From assembly GCF_009557615.1 (NCBI RefSeq), contig NZ_CP045652.1:4258927-4322926 (forward strand): DNA of 64,000 bases, in the 5' to 3' direction. A program made the translations under genes and the position numbers. This stretch comes from Sphingobacteruim zhuxiongii (GTDB taxonomy: Bacteria; Bacteroidota; Bacteroidia; Sphingobacteriales; Sphingobacteriaceae). This document shows positions 9,777 to 19,160 of this stretch, piece by piece; position 1 is the stretch's first letter, and every line of letters begins with the position of its first letter. The notes beneath the pieces were generated by a model that was not told the origin of the DNA, did no database searches, and worked only from the letters and a program-made list of their open reading frames with translations.

Positions 9777-11267
9777 ATGAAACTTAAAATTATAGCTTTC
9801 CTAATAATAATTGTAGTAATCGCCCTAGGCGTTTACTACAATTTAAGTCAACGGGTTGAAATTCAAGAAATTTCACTAAACTCTCCAGACAACCAATCAA
9901 TCAAAGAAGACATACACATAAAGCTTAGTGCTCCAGCTCCCCTGTATATCGAGTATTGGAAAGACGGAGATTCCGAACGGTTCAGAACTCCATTAACAGA
10001 TTCCAAAGACGATCATCTAATCAACTTACTGTTGCTAGAACCTTCAACAAAATACAATTACCAAATTGTGATTGATAAATGGTTTCCAGTTAAATCTAAG
10101 CAGATGAGCTTCGAAACCAGAAAGCAATCTCCTTGGATGGTTCATAAATGGATAAAAGAAAAAAATCCGCATGATCCAAAAGCATTGGGTGATGATCTGA
10201 TTATGCTATGCTTCCGAGGATATCCCGGCAACATTTCAATTGTCGATGGCAATGGTACTGTAAGGTGGTATTGGCAAGACGACAAAATGGGGGTTAGATT
10301 AGCGTCCTTAACGCCTAGAGGAACAATTCTAGCATTATTAGCGCCAGCAAATAAAGATGAGTTCAAAAAAGAACCCAATAAAAACAATGGTAAACCGCTA
10401 CCTCAAGGTTATTATCTACGAAGCGGACGCTTAGGATTTATGGGAGGTACTGAATTGGTTGAAATATCTCAAACGGGAAAAGTGCTATGGCGTTGTAATT
10501 TGGAAGAAAAAGGTGTTGTAATGCATCACGATGTTCAGATGAACAACTTAAATGAAATATATGCCGTTGTACGTGATTATAAAATTGATGATCGCCCAAA
10601 TTCCAAAAAAGATACGCTTTGGGGTGATGCAATTGTGCAGATAGATAGTTTAGGAACGATAAAACATAAATGGTCTCCATGGACGGATTGGGATCTTAAT
10701 AAAGATACACGTTTAGATAGTTTTAAACATGATCGATTCCACTTCAATACCATCGCTTTTGATAAAGACGGAAGCTATCTTACCTCCTCGCCGATCGAAA
10801 ACCAAATCTGGAAAATTGATCCGAAAAGCGGTAAAATAATCTGGAAACTCGGTAAAAATGGAAGTTTCAAAATGGATCCCAAGGACTACTTTTACTTCCA
10901 ACATGCGCCGCACATAACCAAAGACGGCGACCTCTTGCTTTTTGATAACGGAGATTATGCGCCACAAGACACGGCAAAACTTCAAAAACGATCTCGGGCG
11001 ATTGCATTTAGACTCGACACAAAAAATATGGTAGCGACACGATCGTACCAAGCCCCTTTACCAATAAAGCAATATACAGCCCGAATGGGAAGTGCTTTCT
11101 TATTGTCAAATGGGAATATTTTACAAACTAGCTCTAAAACAGGAAGCGCAATTGTTACGGATAAACAAGGGAAAGTCCTATGGGAATTAAACAGCCACTT
11201 TATACCTTATAGAGCGGTAGAGGTACCAGAAAGTTTTTGGGCAAAATTTAGAATAAAATCTAATTAA
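9777..11267 (+). CDS. Arylsulfotransferase (ASST)-family protein
   Basis: A 496-residue protein with an N-terminal membrane anchor or uncleaved signal (residues 4-21), then a beta-rich N-terminal domain and a propeller typical of aryl-sulfate sulfotransferases. Those enzymes move sulfate between phenolic compounds in the periplasm. Candidate active-site histidines fall in the family-like motifs HHD (His250-His251), FHFN (His322) and QHAPH (His376, His379); the last resembles the region of the sulfurylated histidine in the characterised enzyme. It sits between susD and a putative glycosidase with gaps of only 3 and 1 bases, an unusual place for this family. It could instead be an ASST-fold lyase or binding protein. 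Confidence 0.75.
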   Translation: MKLKIIAFLIIIVVIALGVYYNLSQRVEIQEISLNSPDNQSIKEDIHIKLSAPAPLYIEYWKDGDSERFRTPLTDSKDDHLINLLLLEPSTKYNYQIVIDKWFPVKSKQMSFETRKQSPWMVHKWIKEKNPHDPKALGDDLIMLCFRGYPGNISIVDGNGTVRWYWQDDKMGVRLASLTPRGTILALLAPANKDEFKKEPNKNNGKPLPQGYYLRSGRLGFMGGTELVEISQTGKVLWRCNLEEKGVVMHHDVQMNNLNEIYAVVRDYKIDDRPNSKKDTLWGDAIVQIDSLGTIKHKWSPWTDWDLNKDTRLDSFKHDRFHFNTIAFDKDGSYLTSSPIENQIWKIDPKSGKIIWKLGKNGSFKMDPKDYFYFQHAPHITKDGDLLLFDNGDYAPQDTAKLQKRSRAIAFRLDTKNMVATRSYQAPLPIKQYTARMGSAFLLSNGNILQTSSKTGSAIVTDKQGKVLWELNSHFIPYRAVEVPESFWAKFRIKSN

Positions 11268-11268
11268 C

Positions 11269-14265
11269 ATGAAAATCAACCTAAGAGAAAGCCTAAACGT
11301 TATACTGTTCTTCGTCATAGCGTTAAGTATTAAAACAGCATATGCACAACAACAACCTTTTCCACCACAGCCTTTGCGATGGGATCCTGATCAGCTAGGT
11401 AATCAAAGAGCTGTTATTCGTGTTGACAAAGATATTCAACTCGTGGAGGCAAATATTCCGTGGAGAAATCGTTGGATGACGCCGGAACAAAAACTAATCA
11501 TCGTCGACAGTACGACGAATAAACAATTCGAACCCTCATCGTATCTATGGATTAACAATGTTTCTGGAGGTATTACCTTTCGACCCCAATCTGGTAAAGG
11601 CATCTATTATATCTACTTCCTCCCTTATGAATTGGACGGCCGCACCAACTACCCCACCGCATCATATCTGAAAAATTCGAGCCCCACTCCTGGTACAGAA
11701 AAAAAGACGAACAATTCGAAGGCAAAATTGCTACGCCTTGAATCCGTCGATAATTTCAATAGAAACACAGAAATGGATGTTATCGCTTCTGAAAAAGAAG
11801 TAGATGCTATATTAAAACAGTTTAACAATGAAGATTACCTGGTGTTTCCTGAGACTCGGAATAACCCGGTAAAAACGGGAGAATACCTTCCAAAACGATG
11901 GACCGAAAAAACATTTAATCATCAGCTCTTAAAAGACAAGGCGGAACGAGGCGGATACCATGCTTTCCAAATCGCAATATACCCTATTAAATCAGACCTA
12001 AAGCATATAATCGTGTCTTCTAGTGACCTGAAAAGTCAAAATGGTCAATCAATATCCAGTTCATATTTCGACTGCTTAAATCAAGCAGGAATCGCTTATA
12101 CAGGCGCCCCTCTCACGAACACGGTAAATGCAACGAAAGGGAAAGTGCAATCTTTATGGTGCGGTTTTAATATTCCAGAAAACACGGAACCTGGACTTTA
12201 CAAAGGAACGCTAACTATAAAAGCTGAAAACAGCGAACCGAGAACCGTTCAATTGGAACTAGTCGTTGATAATAAAAACCTAACCAATAAAGGATATGAC
12301 GAGCCATGGAAAATGACTCGATTACCTTGGTTAAATTCTACACTGGCACACAGCAATACGATTCTTCCCCCCTATACCGCTATCCAATTAAAGAAGGATT
12401 CTATTTTATCAATCCTTGGACGTGAAGTTATTCTTTCTTCATCTGGACTCCCAAAACAGATTCGCACCTACTTCAGTCCAGAAATGACCGAAATATCTGA
12501 TGCAAAGAATGACATTTTGGCTAAGCCAATTCACTTCAAGTTTATACAGCAAAACGGTAAAGAAGAAGAATTCAAGAATAATGGATATCAATTTACGCAA
12601 AAAGAAGAGGGATTACATCGATGGATATCTCAGCTCCTTAGTCCAAACTTACAGATTGACTTAGATGCTCAATTAGAGTTTGATGGGTTTATGCATTATG
12701 TCGTTAAAGTTCAAGCACTCAACGATATTGATTTATCTGAAATTAGTCTAGAAATTCCATTTAAAAAAGAAAAAGCAGAGTACTTAATGGGATTGGGACA
12801 AAAGGGTGGATATAGGCCATCAAGTATCGATTGGAAATGGGATGTCGCACATAAGAATCAAGATGGCGCTTGGATCGGTACAGTGAACGCAGGATTGCAA
12901 TTCTCGCTTCGCGATGAAAACTACGAACGACCATTGAACACCAATTTCTATCTTCAAAAGCCACTAAAATTACCGACATCATGGGGAAATGGAAACAAGG
13001 GAGGGATAAATATTAAGGAAATTGACAATCAGGCCATCGTCAAGGGCTATAGTGGTAGTCGACACCTAAAGAAAGGCGATGTGCTATACTATAATTTCAA
13101 TCTCCTAATTACACCATTCCACCCGCTACAGACTGACGCGCAATGGTCGGAGCGCTACTATCACGCTTATCATCCGGTTGACTCAGTTAAGAAAAGTGGT
13201 GCCAATGTCGTCAATATCCATCATGCAAATGATCTAAACCCTTATATCAACTACCCCTTCATTGCGACCAAAGAAATGAAGAACTACATTGATTCTGCAC
13301 ATCACGCGGGCCTTAAGGTCAAAATCTATAACACCGTAAGAGAGGTTTCTAATCGTGTTTATGAACTTTATCCTTTACGAAGCTTGGGACATGAGGTATT
13401 TTCTGCAGGACCCGGAAAAGGATATTCTTGGTTACAGGAGCATGTCGGTCATGATTACATTGCAGCATGGTATGTTCCAAAATACCAAGATGCGGCGTTA
13501 ATCAACAGTGGGATGAACCGCTGGCACAACTACTACGTCGAAGGAATGAATTGGTTGGTTGACAACATTGGAATAGATGGTATTTACTTAGACGATGTCG
13601 CATTCGACCGCATCACGATGAAGCGGATTAAACGCGTCATGACCAAAAACGGACATCCAGGATTAATCGATTTGCACTCCGCAAATCAGTACAACGAACG
13701 CGATGGTTTCAATAACAGTGCAAACCTATATATGGAACATTTTCCGTACATTAATCGTCTCTGGTTCGGGGAATATTTTGATTATGAAAAAAATAATCCT
13801 GATTTCTTCCTTACAGAAGTGAGTGGAATTCCATTTGGTTTAATGGGCGAAATGTTACAAGATGGAGGGAATCCATATCGTGGAATGATCTACGGCATGA
13901 CAAATCGTTTGCCCTATCAGAAAAGTGGACCACAAGGACTGTGGAAGGTTTGGGACGACTTCGGAATCGTAGGTTCAAAAATGATCGGTTATTGGTCGCC
14001 AAATATTCCTATCAAAACAGATAGAGCCGATGTGCTAACTACAGTTTTTCAAAAAGATGGAAAAACTATGGTTTCTATAGCTAGCTGGGCAGCTAATGAC
14101 GTACAATTTAAACTGAAAATCAATTGGGAAAAGCTTGGACTAGACCCTAAAAAGGTAAAAATTAAAGCTCCATATATAGAAAATTTCCAAGAAGCGAAGA
14201 ACTTTGATCCTCAATCAAACATATTGGTTAAGAAGAATCAAGGTTGGATACTGATCATAGAATAA
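11269..14265 (+). CDS. Putative secreted glycosidase, DUF6067/GH123-like
   Basis: A 998-residue exported protein with a signal peptide cleaved near TAYAQ. The N-terminal half looks like beta-sandwich domains, and the C-terminal half is a barrel with the segment GIYLDDVAFDR (Asp775-Asp776), which resembles strand ends that carry catalytic acids in TIM-barrel glycosidases. The layout recalls DUF6067 proteins related to the GH123 N-terminal family; this is recognised by eye, so the family is tentative. It starts 1 base after the sulfotransferase-like gene. The substrate is unknown. The GIYLDD segment is similar in type to GIYMDQ in the truncated glycosidase at the left edge. Confidence 0.65.
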   Translation: MKINLRESLNVILFFVIALSIKTAYAQQQPFPPQPLRWDPDQLGNQRAVIRVDKDIQLVEANIPWRNRWMTPEQKLIIVDSTTNKQFEPSSYLWINNVSGGITFRPQSGKGIYYIYFLPYELDGRTNYPTASYLKNSSPTPGTEKKTNNSKAKLLRLESVDNFNRNTEMDVIASEKEVDAILKQFNNEDYLVFPETRNNPVKTGEYLPKRWTEKTFNHQLLKDKAERGGYHAFQIAIYPIKSDLKHIIVSSSDLKSQNGQSISSSYFDCLNQAGIAYTGAPLTNTVNATKGKVQSLWCGFNIPENTEPGLYKGTLTIKAENSEPRTVQLELVVDNKNLTNKGYDEPWKMTRLPWLNSTLAHSNTILPPYTAIQLKKDSILSILGREVILSSSGLPKQIRTYFSPEMTEISDAKNDILAKPIHFKFIQQNGKEEEFKNNGYQFTQKEEGLHRWISQLLSPNLQIDLDAQLEFDGFMHYVVKVQALNDIDLSEISLEIPFKKEKAEYLMGLGQKGGYRPSSIDWKWDVAHKNQDGAWIGTVNAGLQFSLRDENYERPLNTNFYLQKPLKLPTSWGNGNKGGINIKEIDNQAIVKGYSGSRHLKKGDVLYYNFNLLITPFHPLQTDAQWSERYYHAYHPVDSVKKSGANVVNIHHANDLNPYINYPFIATKEMKNYIDSAHHAGLKVKIYNTVREVSNRVYELYPLRSLGHEVFSAGPGKGYSWLQEHVGHDYIAAWYVPKYQDAALINSGMNRWHNYYVEGMNWLVDNIGIDGIYLDDVAFDRITMKRIKRVMTKNGHPGLIDLHSANQYNERDGFNNSANLYMEHFPYINRLWFGEYFDYEKNNPDFFLTEVSGIPFGLMGEMLQDGGNPYRGMIYGMTNRLPYQKSGPQGLWKVWDDFGIVGSKMIGYWSPNIPIKTDRADVLTTVFQKDGKTMVSIASWAANDVQFKLKINWEKLGLDPKKVKIKAPYIENFQEAKNFDPQSNILVKKNQGWILIIE

Positions 14266-14279
14266 TAACTAATTAAATT

Positions 14280-17200
14280 ATGATTAAAAGCAACAGAATA
14301 AAGTCTCTCACTTGTATTGTTATCGCATTTTTGTTTGCGGAGCACGGACTTGCGCAACAGGCAACGAAGGTTGAAGAAGGGCTAGTAAACATGACGACCT
14401 ACCCTTATTCGGATCCCGATCCTGTGGCCTCCAATCAAAAGCTTTATCCTTATTTTCGTTTTGACGGTTTTTCAAACGCTCCGGTTCAGAAGAGTTGGAA
14501 AGTCGTCTATTTGGAAAATGACTACATCAAAGTACAGATAATACCGGAAATCGGTGGCAAAATATGGACAGCCTACGACAAAGTCAATAAAAGGGACTAT
14601 CTCTATAACAATGGCGTAGTTAAGTTTAGAGATATCGCTATGCGCGGCCCTTGGACTAGTGGCGGAATTGAAGCGAACTACGGCGTTATCGGACATACGC
14701 CAAATACATCCACCCCAGTCGATTACTTAATTCAGACTAACGCTGATGGTAGTGCCAGCTGTATTATTCACACCTTAGATTTACTTTCTAGAACCCGCTG
14801 GACATTAGAGATCCGATTGGAGAAAGATAAGGGGTACTTCACGACTAAATCATTCTGGTCAAATAGCAATCCCGTTGAACAGCCATATTATACCTGGATG
14901 AACTTAGGTATTCCAGCGGCCGATGACCTTCACTTTGTTTATCCCGGACACAAATATATTGGGCATGACGGCGAACAACACAATTGGCCTATAGATGAGC
15001 AAGGAAGAGATCTTTCGACCTTTACAGGAAATGCTTTTGGAGATTCGAAGTCTTACCATGTATTAGGTGCTGCCAGCAATACTTTTGGTGCATATTGGTC
15101 TAATTCAGATTTTGGGATGGCTAGGTATGCCCCGCGGGAAGACAAGCTCGGAAAGAAGATCTTTCTTTGGGCGCAATCTGGTGCCGGTCAAATTTGGGAG
15201 GACTTATTGACGGATAATAGTGGTCAATATGTAGAAATACAAAGCGGAAGACTATTCAACCAAAATATGGGGCGCAGCAGCGAGACGCCATTTAAGCAGA
15301 TTGGCTTTCAACCCTACCAAACAGACCGTTGGGAAGAAAGTTGGCTGCCCTACCATGGTATTGGTAAGGCAACAGCAATTAATCTTGTTGGGGCTTTCAG
15401 TTTGACGCAAAGTGAACAAACATTAGAAGTCCGTATAGATCCAAAACAAAACATCAATGACTCATTAAAGGTTTATAACCGAACCTTTAAGCAAATTGGT
15501 GGGACAAGAGTTGACGCAAAAATAGGAACTCCTGTGAGCGTAAAGCTTTCGATAGAAACCGGAGAATCTCCAAGTTACATAGTACTCAATGGAATTCAAT
15601 TAGACTTAGAACAAGACAAATATGCTTTAAATAGACCTGTAGAGTTAAAAGTTGAATTAAATGAAATTGATTCGCTTGCCTATCTTGGTCGAGACCTCTT
15701 AAGATTCCGTCTTTACAATCAAGCGGAACCTCTGATTCGGAAAGCATATGAACTGGCTCCAAACAATTCCACCGTATTAAGTTCCATGATCAAGTTACAT
15801 TGGTTTCGGATGGAATACGAGAAGGCCTTAGTGTATGCTTCAAGGTCATTGGAATTGGATACTTACGACGCTGAGGCAAACTACTACTACGGTCTAATCA
15901 ATGAAAAGTTGGGCAATGAATACGATGCTAGAGATGGTTATCAGGTTGCAAGCATGGATGCCGCTTGGCGAGGATCCGCATTTACGGCATTGGCTCGAAT
16001 ATTTTTCAAAGCAAAAGACTTGATAAATGCAAAAAGCTATGCGGAGAAGGCGTTGAATTTAAGCAAAGACAACATTGAAGCTCTTCAAATTCAATACCTG
16101 ACCTCAACCCTATTAGCGGATGATTCCTCCAAACAAAGCAGTAAACTTACGCTTGAGACCATAGATCCGCTCAACCCATTTTTAAACTTTGAGAACCTCT
16201 GGCAACAAAAGACCGTTGAAGCTGAAAAACAATTCCTAGCAGGCGTAAAACAAGAGATGCGAATTGAAGCGTTTTTGGAGTTGGCAATATGGTATAACTC
16301 TTTAAACCTCTTCGACAGAACAGCAAAAATATTAGAAGTTGCCCCTAAAAACACAGAAACACTTTACTGGCTGGCATGGCTAAAAAGAGATACACCCGAA
16401 GCACAGACCTGGCTAAATCAAGCGGATAACTCAAAGCCCGAATTTGTTTTCCCTTTTCGGGAAGAAAGCCAACCGGTCTTTGTTTGGGCTACGCAAAAAA
16501 GTGGGAATTGGAGATCAACCTACCTACAGGCTTTGTTGTTCAGATACAGAAACCAAAGTGATAAAGCTTTAAGCTTACTTCAAACCAGTCAATCTGAACG
16601 TGTTGATTTTGCTCCATATTTTGTCGTTCGGGCGGAACTTGAGTCTAACGTTAACCCAAAACAAGCGATTGAAGATTTGAAGCTTGCTGCAAAAATGGAT
16701 TCCAAAGAATGGCGATATGGAAAGCTGCTATCCAATCAATATCGAATACAAAAAGAGTATAAGAAAGCGCTGGAAATCGCGTCCGACTATTACAAAACTA
16801 ACCCTCGGAATTACATCTTGGGAATGAATTATTGTAAGATGCTGTTATTAAACAAAGATTTTGTTGAGGCAGAAAACGTGTTAACAAACCTTGAAATCCT
16901 ACCCTTCGAAGGAGCAACAGATGGTCGTCGATATTATGAGCAAGCGAAGTTAATGGCCGCATATAACGCTTTGATAAAAAACAACACAAAACTTGCAAAG
17001 AAGAAGCTAGACGAATCTCGTCATTGGCCCAAGAATCTTGGCGTTGGTGAACCGTATCCAGACGAAAAACAAGAGGTTCTTGCAGACTGGCTGGAATCTC
17101 AGTTATATAAGAAACAAGATCCAACAAAATACAAGACGCTGTTGGAGAAAGTTAGCAACACGAAATCAGTCAGATCTCCTGTGTTTTTATTACTAAGAGC

Positions 17201-17390
17201 AGAAGCAAATAATCTTTTGGAGAAAAAAGATTTGGCAAATAAAGATCTGTCCGATTTAATGGGGCGGTCTTCTAAATTCACGACTAATTTTCAAGATTTA
17301 AGCAATGAGATAAAAAGTGGAAACATTCAAAATTATTGGCCAAAATTATTAGAGCTTGTCTATAATCAAGAAGATCAAAGAATATTTTAG
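14280..17390 (+). CDS. DUF5107 domain protein with TPR repeats
   Basis: A 1036-residue exported protein with a signal peptide ending near GLAQQ. The first third (about residues 30-370) matches the look of DUF5107, a carbohydrate-related beta-fold (IPEIGGKIWTAYDKVNKRDYLYNN, MRGPWTSGGIEANYG), in which mutarotase-like relatives bind sugars. The remainder from about residue 460 is helical TPR repeats (for example SLELDTYDAEANYYYGLINEKLG). It is the last gene of the putative glycan operon, with a 14-base gap upstream and a strong terminator 89 bases downstream. Its enzymatic activity is not established; it may hydrolyse or bind a glycan. Confidence 0.75.
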   Translation: MIKSNRIKSLTCIVIAFLFAEHGLAQQATKVEEGLVNMTTYPYSDPDPVASNQKLYPYFRFDGFSNAPVQKSWKVVYLENDYIKVQIIPEIGGKIWTAYDKVNKRDYLYNNGVVKFRDIAMRGPWTSGGIEANYGVIGHTPNTSTPVDYLIQTNADGSASCIIHTLDLLSRTRWTLEIRLEKDKGYFTTKSFWSNSNPVEQPYYTWMNLGIPAADDLHFVYPGHKYIGHDGEQHNWPIDEQGRDLSTFTGNAFGDSKSYHVLGAASNTFGAYWSNSDFGMARYAPREDKLGKKIFLWAQSGAGQIWEDLLTDNSGQYVEIQSGRLFNQNMGRSSETPFKQIGFQPYQTDRWEESWLPYHGIGKATAINLVGAFSLTQSEQTLEVRIDPKQNINDSLKVYNRTFKQIGGTRVDAKIGTPVSVKLSIETGESPSYIVLNGIQLDLEQDKYALNRPVELKVELNEIDSLAYLGRDLLRFRLYNQAEPLIRKAYELAPNNSTVLSSMIKLHWFRMEYEKALVYASRSLELDTYDAEANYYYGLINEKLGNEYDARDGYQVASMDAAWRGSAFTALARIFFKAKDLINAKSYAEKALNLSKDNIEALQIQYLTSTLLADDSSKQSSKLTLETIDPLNPFLNFENLWQQKTVEAEKQFLAGVKQEMRIEAFLELAIWYNSLNLFDRTAKILEVAPKNTETLYWLAWLKRDTPEAQTWLNQADNSKPEFVFPFREESQPVFVWATQKSGNWRSTYLQALLFRYRNQSDKALSLLQTSQSERVDFAPYFVVRAELESNVNPKQAIEDLKLAAKMDSKEWRYGKLLSNQYRIQKEYKKALEIASDYYKTNPRNYILGMNYCKMLLLNKDFVEAENVLTNLEILPFEGATDGRRYYEQAKLMAAYNALIKNNTKLAKKKLDESRHWPKNLGVGEPYPDEKQEVLADWLESQLYKKQDPTKYKTLLEKVSNTKSVRSPVFLLLRAEANNLLEKKDLANKDLSDLMGRSSKFTTNFQDLSNEIKSGNIQNYWPKLLELVYNQEDQRIF

Positions 17391-17478
17391 AGATAAGCTG
17401 TCTATTAAACGGTTATATGAAATGATTTGATTGAACTGCGTATTCAGAGGTAAGAACCTCAAAGGTATAAAATCAGAA

Positions 17479-17510
17479 ACGCCGAAGTTATTAAGACTTC
17501 GGCGTTTTTT
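17479..17510 (+). terminator. Intrinsic terminator of the SusCD operon
   Basis: A perfect 9-base stem (17479-17487 with 17497-17505), 9-base loop and a run of six T. It lies 89 bases after the DUF5107-TPR stop codon and would end the glycan operon. Confidence 0.85.
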
Positions 17511-17520
17511 GTTGTAAGTG

Positions 17521-17592
17521 TAGCCCCAAGCAGAATCGAACTGCTATCAAATGTTTAGGAAACATCTATTCTATCCGTTGAACTACAGGGCC
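17521..17592 (-). tRNA. tRNA-Arg (anticodon CCU)
   Basis: On the minus strand the sequence folds as a full cloverleaf. The acceptor stem is GGCCCTG with TGGGGCT (three G-U pairs) and discriminator A. The D stem is GTTC/GAAT and the anticodon stem GATGT/ACATT, with loop TTCCTAA giving anticodon CCT, which reads AGG. The T arm is AGCAG-TTCGATT-CTGCT. The 3' CCA is not encoded. It stands alone, tail to tail with the operon terminator. Confidence 0.92.
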
Positions 17593-17737
17593 GAGCAACA
17601 AAACTACTATTTTAATAAAACTGTGCAAACAATAATTTTAATTGCCTGAGGATTTTTTCAATACGCAGGACAAGCTAAATAAGACCGCCATACAACATCG
17701 AAAAAAGCCTTCCCTCTCATTATCAAATGATACGGAT

Positions 17738-17755
17738 TTGTGATATAAATCACAA
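17738..17755. promoter_or_regulatory. Crp/FNR-like operator palindrome
   Basis: The inverted repeat TTGTGAT-N4-ATCACAA is exact. It contains TGTGA-N6-TCACA, the consensus recognised by Crp-type regulators in proteobacteria. It is centred about 92 bases upstream of the ahpC -7 box. That a Crp/FNR-family protein binds here, and that ahpC is the target, is inference. Confidence 0.5.
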
Positions 17756-17834
17756 TTATATGTGACCCCCAGCTCATATAGACAAAACCAATAGTTAATA
17801 AAGAATATCAATATAAAGACGGCTTAAAATTATG

Positions 17835-17842
17835 TACCTTTG
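17835..17842 (+). promoter_or_regulatory. ahpC promoter, -7 element
   Basis: TACCTTTG matches the Bacteroidota -7 consensus TAnnTTTG exactly and lies 25 bases upstream of the ahpC ATG. I see no matching -33 TTTG at the expected spacing. Confidence 0.6.
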
Positions 17843-17867
17843 TTGCACAAAAGAAAAGAATAATATT

Positions 17868-18500
17868 ATGAGTTTTACAGGTAAAAATTTCCCGAACATT
17901 ACAGTTGATGCTATTGACTATTTAGGTGATAACTTCACTTTAAATTTATTTGAGAAAGCGCAAAAAGAGAATAAGAAAGTTTTGTTATTCTGGTATCCAA
18001 AAGACTTCACTTTTGTTTGTCCTACGGAATTACATGCATTCCAAGAGGCGGCCGCTGAATTCGAAAAAAGAAATACAATTTTAGTGGGTGCATCATGTGA
18101 CTCTGCAGAGGTACATTTTGCTTGGTTAAACACTGAAAAAGATAACGGTGGTATTGAAGGTGTTGAATACCCTTTAATCGCTGATACGAACCGCAACTTG
18201 TCTAGCGTACTTGGTATTTTGGAGATGAAAGAAATTGAGCACCCAGAGTACGGTACATTAGTAGAAGGTTCTGCAGTATCTTACCGCGCGACTTACCTAA
18301 TCGACGAAACTGGTAAAGTATTCCATGAATCAGTAAACGATATGCCATTAGGTCGTAACGTTAAAGAATATATCCGTTTAATTGACGCTTACACTCACGT
18401 TCAAAAACATGGTGAAGTTTGTCCTGCAAACTGGGAAGAAGGAAAAGAAGCTATGAGCGCAACACGCGACGGAGTAGCATCTTACCTATCAAACAACTAA
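17868..18500 (+). CDS. ahpC: Peroxiredoxin, alkyl hydroperoxide reductase C type
   Basis: A 210-residue typical 2-Cys peroxiredoxin that reduces peroxides. The peroxidatic Cys51 lies in FTFVCPTEL and the resolving Cys185 in EVCPANW. The start at 17868 (MSFTGKNF) was chosen because the longer frame from 17832 begins inside the promoter and adds non-homologous residues. No ahpF is adjacent; instead a thioredoxin follows, which may supply electrons. A Crp-like palindrome and a clear -7 box lie upstream, and a terminator follows. Confidence 0.95.
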   Translation: MSFTGKNFPNITVDAIDYLGDNFTLNLFEKAQKENKKVLLFWYPKDFTFVCPTELHAFQEAAAEFEKRNTILVGASCDSAEVHFAWLNTEKDNGGIEGVEYPLIADTNRNLSSVLGILEMKEIEHPEYGTLVEGSAVSYRATYLIDETGKVFHESVNDMPLGRNVKEYIRLIDAYTHVQKHGEVCPANWEEGKEAMSATRDGVASYLSNN

Positions 18501-18512
18501 GAAACGCACGAG

Positions 18513-18544
18513 AAAGAGGAGGCGTTCAGTCTCCTCTTTTTTTT
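18513..18544 (+). terminator. Intrinsic terminator after ahpC
   Basis: A 9-base stem (18513-18521 with 18531-18539) with a 9-base loop and a run of T ending at 18544. It lies 12 bases after the ahpC stop and would separate or attenuate transcription into the thioredoxin gene. Confidence 0.75.
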
Positions 18545-18566
18545 AAACTATACAAAAGGAGCTACT

Positions 18567-18881
18567 ATGTTACAAGAACTAACAGAAGACAATTTACAAT
18601 CAATCATCGAAAGCAATGAAACGGTGATGGTTCAATATGCTGCCTCATGGTGTGGAAATTGCCGCATTATGAAGCCTAAGTTTAAAAAACTATCTGGCGA
18701 GAACGAGCAGGTTACTTTCATTATCGCAGATGCGGAAAAGTTTCCAGAGTCTAGAAAACTTGCAAACGTAAATAACTTACCTACTTTCGCAGCTTTCAAA
18801 AACGGCAAGTTGGTAAACCAAGTACAAACAAATAAAATCGAAGGATTAACAGACTTATTAAATGAAGTTACCAGTAATTAA
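18567..18881 (+). CDS. Thioredoxin-family protein
   Basis: A 104-residue cytoplasmic thioredoxin. The active site is WCGNC (Cys29, Cys32) rather than the usual WCGPC, so its redox potential may differ. The cis-proline segment NLPTFAAFKNGK is present. An unusually clear GGAG Shine-Dalgarno-like stretch sits about 8 bases before the ATG. It overlaps the next gene by 20 bases and follows ahpC, so a role as peroxiredoxin reductant is a reasonable inference. Confidence 0.9.
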   Translation: MLQELTEDNLQSIIESNETVMVQYAASWCGNCRIMKPKFKKLSGENEQVTFIIADAEKFPESRKLANVNNLPTFAAFKNGKLVNQVQTNKIEGLTDLLNEVTSN

Positions 18882-19119
18882 ACACCTTACCGAGTTTATT
18901 GCCGAGAACGACGTAGATTTCGTTTTAGAAACTATCGAAACCTTAGAGGCATTGACAGAAGTTCCATCCTTAAAAGACGAAGAGCTAGACGTAATTGGCG
19001 AATTGATTTCCAATATGTACGGTGCTGTAGAAGTAAGCAAATTAGTACAAGACGGAATGCCACAAAAAGAGGCCTTAAATACCTTTATGAAGCGTGTATT
19101 AGGATCCATCGACAAATAA
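18862..19119 (+). CDS. Small conserved protein, DUF6952-like
   Basis: An 85-residue acidic, helical protein with no signal peptide. It resembles the small DUF6952 proteins found next to thioredoxin and peroxiredoxin genes in Bacteroidota; the family name is from memory. Its ATG lies 20 bases inside the thioredoxin frame, so the two are probably translationally coupled. No cysteines are present, so it is not itself a redox protein; a structural or partner role is possible. Confidence 0.75.
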   Translation: MKLPVIKHLTEFIAENDVDFVLETIETLEALTEVPSLKDEELDVIGELISNMYGAVEVSKLVQDGMPQKEALNTFMKRVLGSIDK

Positions 19120-19160
19120 ACTCCAGCAGACTAATTCTCTGCTCCATTATATTTATTATT

